DNA of 64,000 nt from Dryomyza anilis (taxonomy: Eukaryota > Arthropoda > Insecta > Diptera > Dryomyzidae), in NCBI GenBank assembly GCA_951804985.1, contig OX638131.1, positions 1,116,001-1,180,000 on the forward strand. The letters are read 5' to 3'. The position numbers were made by a program, and so were the translations under genes. Positions 58,170 to 64,000 of this stretch are shown in pieces (the stretch's first letter is position 1; each line of letters starts with the position of its first letter). The notes below the pieces were generated by a model. The model saw nothing but the letters and a program-made list of their open reading frames with translations. It did not search any database and was not told the DNA's origin.

Positions 58170-59120
58170 ATAAAAAGTTTTAATTTTTCCGGAACCCCTT
58201 CCATTAATATTGTAATGGTAGTGTCCGACACCCTGCAGCTGCTTAAGACCACTTTCTTTTAAAGTCTTGAAGGTCTTTGGCCACTTTTTTTGTTGTCTTC
58301 ATCTCCCTTTTTACTAAAGCCCAGTATCTCTCAATCGGCCTGAGTTCTGGACAGTTTGGTGGATTGGTTTCTCGAGGCACCAAAATCACTGCATTTTGTT
58401 GGATTCACTTCACTCTAAGGCCGTTTTGCTGTAGTGACATGAAGCGAGGTCAGGCCAAATGTGGACACTTCATGTTTGCGTAAAAATGGAAGCAATCTCT
58501 TTTGCAAGCATTCCTTCACATATATTTCGCTATTAATTGTACCCGATGTCACGAATGAGCTGCTCCTTTTTCCACAACTGCAAATTGCCTGCCAAACAAG
58601 GAATTTCTTTGGGAATTTTGTCATTTTTTTTGATTTGAATTTTTCAGCGACATTTCCTCGAGAATCGGCTGTATAAAATTCCTGCCCAGGTAGCTGAGAA
58701 AAGTCCGCTAAAACATAAGTTTCGTCGTCCATTATGCAGAAATCGAATTTTTTAAAAAATCTTGGTTCAGCTTTTTATCTCGTTGTTGTGCGGTTTCATT
58801 CTTGACGGCATTTCTATCCGGAACTTTTTGGACCTTGTACGTCTTCAGCCCAGCTTCTTTCTTAGTCCTGCGCACGAAAGATTCTGAGCAATCCGCCTTT
58901 CTCGCCAATTTCCTTCCAGATATGCTTGGATCTTTCTTTAAAATATTCACAACCTTCGTCGACTTTTCACGATCATGTGGGCCTTTTTTTACCAGAACCT
59001 TTATTCCGATCAATACTCAGGTCTTCTTTAAAGCGGTTGATAACGCGAGAAATAAGACCAACTAGGTTGTTTTTGAAAAATTTTAATTATATTTTCTCGC
59101 ACTTCCACTTCGTTTGCCAT
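58170..59120 (-). pseudogene. Tc1/mariner-superfamily transposase, dead copy
   Basis: The start codon is at 59120 (MANEVEVRENIIKIF), followed by the paired helix-turn-helix DNA-binding region (KKDPSISGRKLARKADCSES) and then the catalytic domain. First catalytic aspartate: MDDETYV; then KKFLVWQAICSCGKRSSSF; second aspartate: WPDLASCHYSK in another frame; third acidic residue: CPELRPIERYWALVKRE in a third frame. Counting from the second D to the E of RPIE through the shifts gives about 37 intervening residues, so DD37E is likely (ITmD37E-like). At least three frameshifts and several stops (about 59028, 58735, 58445, 58400, 58230) rule out function. The TIRs were not located. Confidence 0.9.
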
Positions 59121-59239
59121 TTTCACGTTAAATAAATTTTGTATTGACTATAACTGACACAAATTATTTTCTGCCATTTAATTCAGAGCTACTATGATAA
59201 TTTTTTTTTAATTTGAATCTTGCAATAGCACATTATGGG

Positions 59240-59640
59240 AAGATATGTAACGGACAATTTTATTCGACGCAGTCCTTATGTATGTATGTATGTATGTATG
59301 TATGTATGTATGTATGTATGTATGTATGTATGTCCGTATGTCTGTATGTTCCGAATAGGATAAAATTTTGACACAATATGGCTATATCTCGGTGAGATTG
59401 GTGGACTGGGCGTAGCACCTCCCTTACAACATAAAAATTTAAAAAAACATTATATCAGCATTTAGGATAAAAAAATTTAATGAAATTTTGGTCAACGTTA
59501 TATTTAACCATTTTAAACGTTCCCGCGGAATGTGGGCGGGATCGGACCACTGGGCGTGTCACCCCCCATAGAAGGTACATTTTCCAGATGGTGTATGTCA
59601 ACAGTTATTATAGTTATATTAAGATCTTTCACACCAGGGT
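59240..59640. mobile_element. putative element with (TATG)n and GGGCG boxes
   Basis: A (TATG)n run is followed by TCCGTATGTCTGTATGTTCC, a CTCGGTGAGATTGGTGGACT box and GGGCGTGTCACCCCCCATAG. The mix of a tetranucleotide run with GGGCGTG/CACCTCCC boxes recalls the mini-me layout, but the ends are not defined and no second copy is in the window. Confidence 0.35.
59277..59332. repeat. (TATG)n microsatellite
   Basis: About 14 uninterrupted units. Confidence 0.95.
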
Positions 59641-59910
59641 ATCAACCACTCCAAATTTTTTAAACTCACCACACTGATTTTTAACACACCAAAATTCACC
59701 ACGACAAAACTCACCATACCAAAATACACCACACTAAAACTCACCACACTAAAATTCACCACAATAAATTTCACCGCACTAAAATTCACCACACTAAAAT
59801 TCACCACACTAAAACTCACCACTACGAAACACACCAAAATTCCCCACACCAAAATTCACCACACTAAAACTACGGGGAAGAATTCTACGGGAAAGCGTTC
59901 CACGGGAAGA
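59641..59910 (-). mobile_element. element family T, truncated piece
   Basis: Reverse orientation: GGGAAGAATTCTACGGGAAA repeats (59875-59910) next to a CACACTAAAATTCACCA minisatellite (59666-59867). It abuts the 3' end of the 2.26 kb copy, so two family members sit head to tail, this one lacking both ends. Confidence 0.7.
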
Positions 59911-62170
59911 TATCCTATTAATATAATAAATCTGTTTGTTCGTTTGTACGTTTGTACGTTTGTACGTTTGTACGTTTGTACGTTTGTCCGTTTGTACGTT
60001 TGTACGTTTGTTCCGCTTCTCCGTCTAAACGGCTGATCCGATTTCCTTGAAATTTTTACCACAGATGCGGTATGGTCTGGAAGGAATGATAGGCTATATA
60101 TGGGCGGGATTGGACAAAGAGGCGTGGCACCTCCCATACAACCTAAACTTTCAATACGATATAACTCGGCAGTTTCACCAGCTACGAACATGAAACAAAA
60201 AACTCAAATACACAAAAAAATTTAAAAACAAAAAAACAAAAGCACAAAACAAAACAAAATCAAAAATACAAAAGCAAAAGCAATCACGTTTGTTCCGCTT
60301 CTCCGTCTAAACGGCTGATCCGATTTTCTTGAAATTTTTACCACAGATGCGGTATGGTCTGGAGGGAATGATAGGCTATATATGGGCGGGATTGGACAAA
60401 GAGGCGTGGCACCTCCCATACAACCTAAACTTTCAATACGATATAACTCGGCACTTTCACCAGCTACGAACATGAAACAAAAAACTCAAATACACAAAAA
60501 AAATTAAAAACAAAAAACCAAAAGCACAAAACAAAACAAAAGCAAAAATACAAAAACAAAAGCAATCACGTTTGTTCCGCTTCTCCGTCTAAACGGCTGA
60601 TCCGATTGTCTTGAAATTTTTACCACAGATGCGGTATGGTCTGGAAGGAATGATAGGCTATATATGGGCGGGATTGGGCAAAGAGGCGTGGCATCTCCCA
60701 TGCAACCTAAACACGATATAACTCGGCACTTTCACCAGCAACGAACATGAAACAAAAAACTCAAATACAAAAAAAAAATAAAAACAAAAAAGCAAAAGCA
60801 CAACACAAAACAAAAGCAAAAATACAAAAACAAAACCAATCACATAAAACCACAATCCAAACTAAATGAAAAACAAAAAAAGGAAAGAAAAAGAAAAACA
60901 AACTCACCACACTAAAATTCACCCTTAAATTAACCACACTAAAACCCACCACACTATAATTCACCACACTAAAACTCACCACACTAAAATTCACCACACT
61001 AAAACTCACCACACTAAAACTCCCCACACTAAAACTCACCACTTAAAAACTCACCACACTAAAACTCACCACACTAAAACTCACCACACAAAAACTCACC
61101 ACACTAAAACTCACCACACTAAAACTCACCACACTAAAACTCACCACACTTAAACTCACCACACTAAAACCCACCACACTAAAATTTCACCACACTAAAA
61201 CTCACCACATTTAAACTCACCATACCAAAACTCACCACACTAAAACTTACCACACTAAAACTCACCACACTTAAACTCACCACACTAAAACTCACCACAC
61301 AAAAATTCAACACACTAAAATTGAACACACTAAAACTCACCACACTAAAATTTCACCACACTAAAACTCACCACACTAAAACTCACTACACTCAAATTTC
61401 GATACACTAAAACTTACCACACTAAAACTCACCGCACTAAAATTCACCACACTAAAACCCACCGCACTATAATTAACCACACTAAAACTCACCACCCTAA
61501 AATTCACTACACTAAAACTCACCACAATAAAATTCATCACATTAAAATTCATCACACTAAAACTCATCACAATAAAATTCACCACACTAAAACCCACCAC
61601 ACTATAATTGACCACACTAAAACTCACCACACTTAAAAACACCACACTTAAACTCACCACACTCAAATTCACCACACTAAAACTCACCACACTAAAACTC
61701 ACCACACCAAAACTAACCACAATTAAACTCACCACTCCAAAATTCACCACATCTAAACTCACTACACCGAAACTTACTACATTAAAACCCACCACTCTAA
61801 AACTTCTACTGGGAAAAACTCTACGGGGAAGAATTCTACGGGAAAGAATTCTACCGGGAACAATTCTACCGGGATGAATTCTACGTTGAGAATTCTACGG
61901 GAAAGCGTTCTATGTGGATTTTACGGGAAGATTTCTACTGAGAATAATTCTGCGGAGAAGCGCAGTCTGAGAAAAAATTGTCTTTGAGAAAAGTTGTTTT
62001 GGCGGAGAATTATTTGGTTACCACATTTATAAAACGAATAAAAAAATTTCAACAGCTAAGCACGGGCCCCTCATATCAATAATAAAAAAATGTTTTTTAT
62101 ATTAATAAAATCGCTCCATATCTTTGAATTCAGAAAATCTTGGCACGAGTCGTGCACGGGTCCAGCTAGT
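59911..62170 (-). mobile_element. element family T, expanded copy 2 (2.26 kb)
   Basis: Bounded by CTATTAATATAATAAATCTG at the left and GTGCACGGGTCCAGCTAG at the right, the reverse of 49559-50489. It is longer because the 3' cassette occurs three times (59935-60190, 60285-60480, 60573-60745, period near 285 bp, near identical) and the CACACTAAAACTCACCA minisatellite is expanded (60900-61800). A TACGTTTG octamer array (59939-60010) lies at the left end. The FSVVSFSVV-type frames are minisatellite artefacts. Confidence 0.85.
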
Positions 62171-62171
62171 A

Positions 62172-62256
62172 CAAAATAAAAATGGTCTTTATATTTATAA
62201 AATCACTCCATATCCTTGCATTCACAAAATCTTGGCACGAGCCGTGCACGGGAGTA
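62172..62256 (-). mobile_element. element family T, 5'-end fragment
   Basis: AAAATCTTGGCACGAGCCGT with GCACGGGAG repeats the 62130-62165 sequence with a few changes; about 85 bp of the 5' end of another copy, directly next to copy 2. Confidence 0.75.
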
Positions 62257-63180
62257 CAATATATGTAACAACAGCTCTAGAATACGAATACGGATATAAT
62301 TTATTTTTACAAAAATGGACTTAGTCGTTTTAGATTCCCAACGCTGAAATTGGCCTAAGTGTACGCCAGATATATTTAAATAAAATATTATATATGAGCC
62401 ATTCCATATCAAATCAACCAAGTGATTGGCAGCACCAACTAAGAATTTGATGAAATTTGGTAGCTTGGTGAAATAATACAAAAAAATTATATTGAAAAAT
62501 GTTAGCTTCCCAGCTGGTGTGATTCAGAGATTTTCTCCTTTAAAGTTTAGAAAAACTGTGCAAAATTCCCAAAAGTGGTAATAATCAATTTAACGTAACT
62601 TAAGCAATAGTAAAGCAAATTAAAATACTAAGGTCTAAGATGGAAAATAATTTCAAATCCAAGTTGATTTAGTTTAGTATTGGTCAGTTTTGAACAATTT
62701 ATATTTCAAAAGAAGATATCTCAAAAAGCTTATTTTTCAAAATTAATATTATAATGTATGCTAAAGGTATATATTTTATCTATTATTTAAGACCTTAAAT
62801 AGAATGGCAATTCGACCAGTTCAGAAGCTATAAATAAAATCTGCTGCCAAAATTTGAATTTTATCGGTTTCCTTGATATGGTATGCTCATATTGTAAATA
62901 TGTCACATTTTTTGTGTTTAAAATTTTAAATTTTACCAATTGCAAAATACAAAAGTTCAAAATTTCATATTATAGATTATAAAGTTTTTAGTATCTGGAT
63001 AACAATTTCTACAATGGGGGAAGAATGCGCTTTATTTAAAAAAAATACCATGGAACAAAATTTAAGTATTCTAATTGTAAGGAGAATAATTTAAAATATT
63101 GGAAATATAAAAATGAAAGTTTAAATTTATAAATAGTCTTTGATTAGGTCTTACATGGAATCCACCTGGCCTTACCTCGA
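62257..63180. other. AT-rich spacer
   Basis: Nothing recognised. Confidence 0.4.
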
Positions 63181-63300
63181 AAATTTCAATGCATTCTGAT
63201 AGGATTTCTCTAGTTTTTATGTAAAGGGACAGCAAGATAAAAGGCGGACATGGCTGAACGGACTCGGGTGCTAATGCAGATGAAGAATTTATCGTTACTG
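63181..63300 (+). mobile_element. mini-me/DINE-like subfamily A fragment
   Basis: AATGCATTCTGATAGGATTT, GGGACAGCAAGATAA, GGCGGACATGGCTGAACGGA and CTCGGGTGCTAATGCAGATG match the core side of full copies. The (GACA)n run is gone (one GGACA only). Confidence 0.75.
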
Positions 63301-63384
63301 ACATACCAAATTTTCTTTCTTTTGAATTGCTTTAAAAATTAGTTAACAATTTTTTTTTATTTTGTTTTATTTATCAATCAGCAT

Positions 63385-64000
63385 AACATATCGTCACTAT
63401 CAAGCCAAAGGGGTGAATGTGCAATTTTTAACATTTGCGTTTCTTTACATTTTTGAATGTAGTTTATCCTCAAGTATGCTGTGCCAAAATCGAGTGTCAT
63501 TTTGTTGTATATTTCTAGCCACAAAAGATAAAACCAAAAGGGCGAATTTGAAATATTTAATCTTTTGGTTTTTCGCCATAACTTTTTATTGGTTTAAGAA
63601 AAAGTAGAGGTGTAAAGGCATTTATTGTTTGTTTTTCAAGCACCTATCGATCTACGTCATTAATTATAAATATTTTGCCAAACATGAATTTGCCATATGT
63701 TATTTGCAGGATTTTTTTTGACAAAATATTTTTAATTAATAATGCAGATCGATAGGTGCTTTAAAAACAAACAATAATTGCCTTTTCATCGCTATTTTAT
63801 CTAGTACCATTAATGAGTTATAGCAAAAAAACGAAAAGATTCGCCCTTTTGGCATGACAAGATTTTCAATTTTTGCTTCAAGATTGGTGCAAAATAAAAA
63901 AATGCTGTAAAGGTATATATTGTTTGTTTTCAAAGCACCTATCGATTGACGTCATTATTTAAAAATATTTGACAACACATTTTTTCCTGCAAATAACAAA
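63385..64000 (+). mobile_element. foldback element family F, copy 5 (runs off window)
   Basis: Left end ATCGTCACTATCAAGCCAAA with GGGGTGAATGTGCAATTTTT, followed by the outer block and two facing modules (CTATCGATCTACGTCATTAA / TAATAATGCAGATCGATAGG), then the start of a second module pair. The right end lies beyond 64000. Confidence 0.8.

Overview
The window looks like non-coding DNA (long intron or intergenic) from a higher fly (Diptera, Schizophora-like). The reasons are: strong AT-richness with islands of CAA/CAG/TTG-rich sequence of the kind common in fly non-coding DNA; several 0.8 kb elements built around (TA)n and (GTCY)n tetranucleotide runs flanking a conserved core, the layout of the dipteran mini-me / DINE-1 (Helentron-derived) family; tRNA-derived SINEs with Pol III A and B boxes; and decayed Tc1/mariner and Jockey-like reverse transcriptase sequences. 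I see no intact protein-coding gene. The only coding-like material is two dead transposon genes and a handful of short candidate exons judged by splice signals; the best is a 71-nt exon at 26019-26089 on the plus strand.

Layout. 1-9 kb: AT-rich spacer, a tRNA-derived SINE (533-881), a small inverted-repeat MITE (4368-4697) beside a tRNA-like remnant, a mini-me fragment, and two AT-rich MITEs with CACAGAAAAA-type ends (6361-7690). 9-18 kb: a repeat split by a full mini-me copy (9961-10833), foldback-type elements (11225-11708, 16125-16875), a GC-richer block with a candidate exon near 13.1-13.6 kb, a 0.9 kb array of 18-21 bp repeats (14811-15692) and a long perfect-looking hairpin (16938-17027). 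20-28 kb: a mosaic of four elements end to end (20168-21619), a complete foldback element (22960-23975), the candidate 71-nt exon, a 45-nt nested inversion that looks like a template-switch mutation (26999-27043), and a 430 bp MITE with 15 bp exact ends (27586-28015). 29-40 kb: an 18-bp tandem array (about 29990-30850), a second mini-me subfamily preceded by a tRNA-like sequence (32352-33249), minisatellites of a 15-bp unit (34314-34470, 36770-37420) and a very recent 270-bp tandem duplication (39473-40017).

41-54 kb: a 1.4 kb degenerate 16-bp minisatellite interrupted by a SINE, a 1.77 kb inverted pair of mini-me copies (44618-46386), a decayed non-LTR reverse transcriptase (47872-48330), a 0.93 kb element carrying two minisatellites (49559-50489), an internally deleted mini-me (50848-51014) and a copied 77-bp block inserted into a foldback element. 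54-64 kb: GC-richer single-copy DNA (55.4-56.96 kb), a dead mariner-superfamily transposase (58170-59120), a 2.26 kb relative of the 49.6 kb element with an internal cassette repeated three times (59911-62170), and a foldback element that runs off the end.

The 'genes' do not form a pathway. What ties the window together is a small set of non-autonomous repeat families that insert into, duplicate beside and carry tandem repeats for one another. All family assignments are from reading the sequence; no database search was possible.
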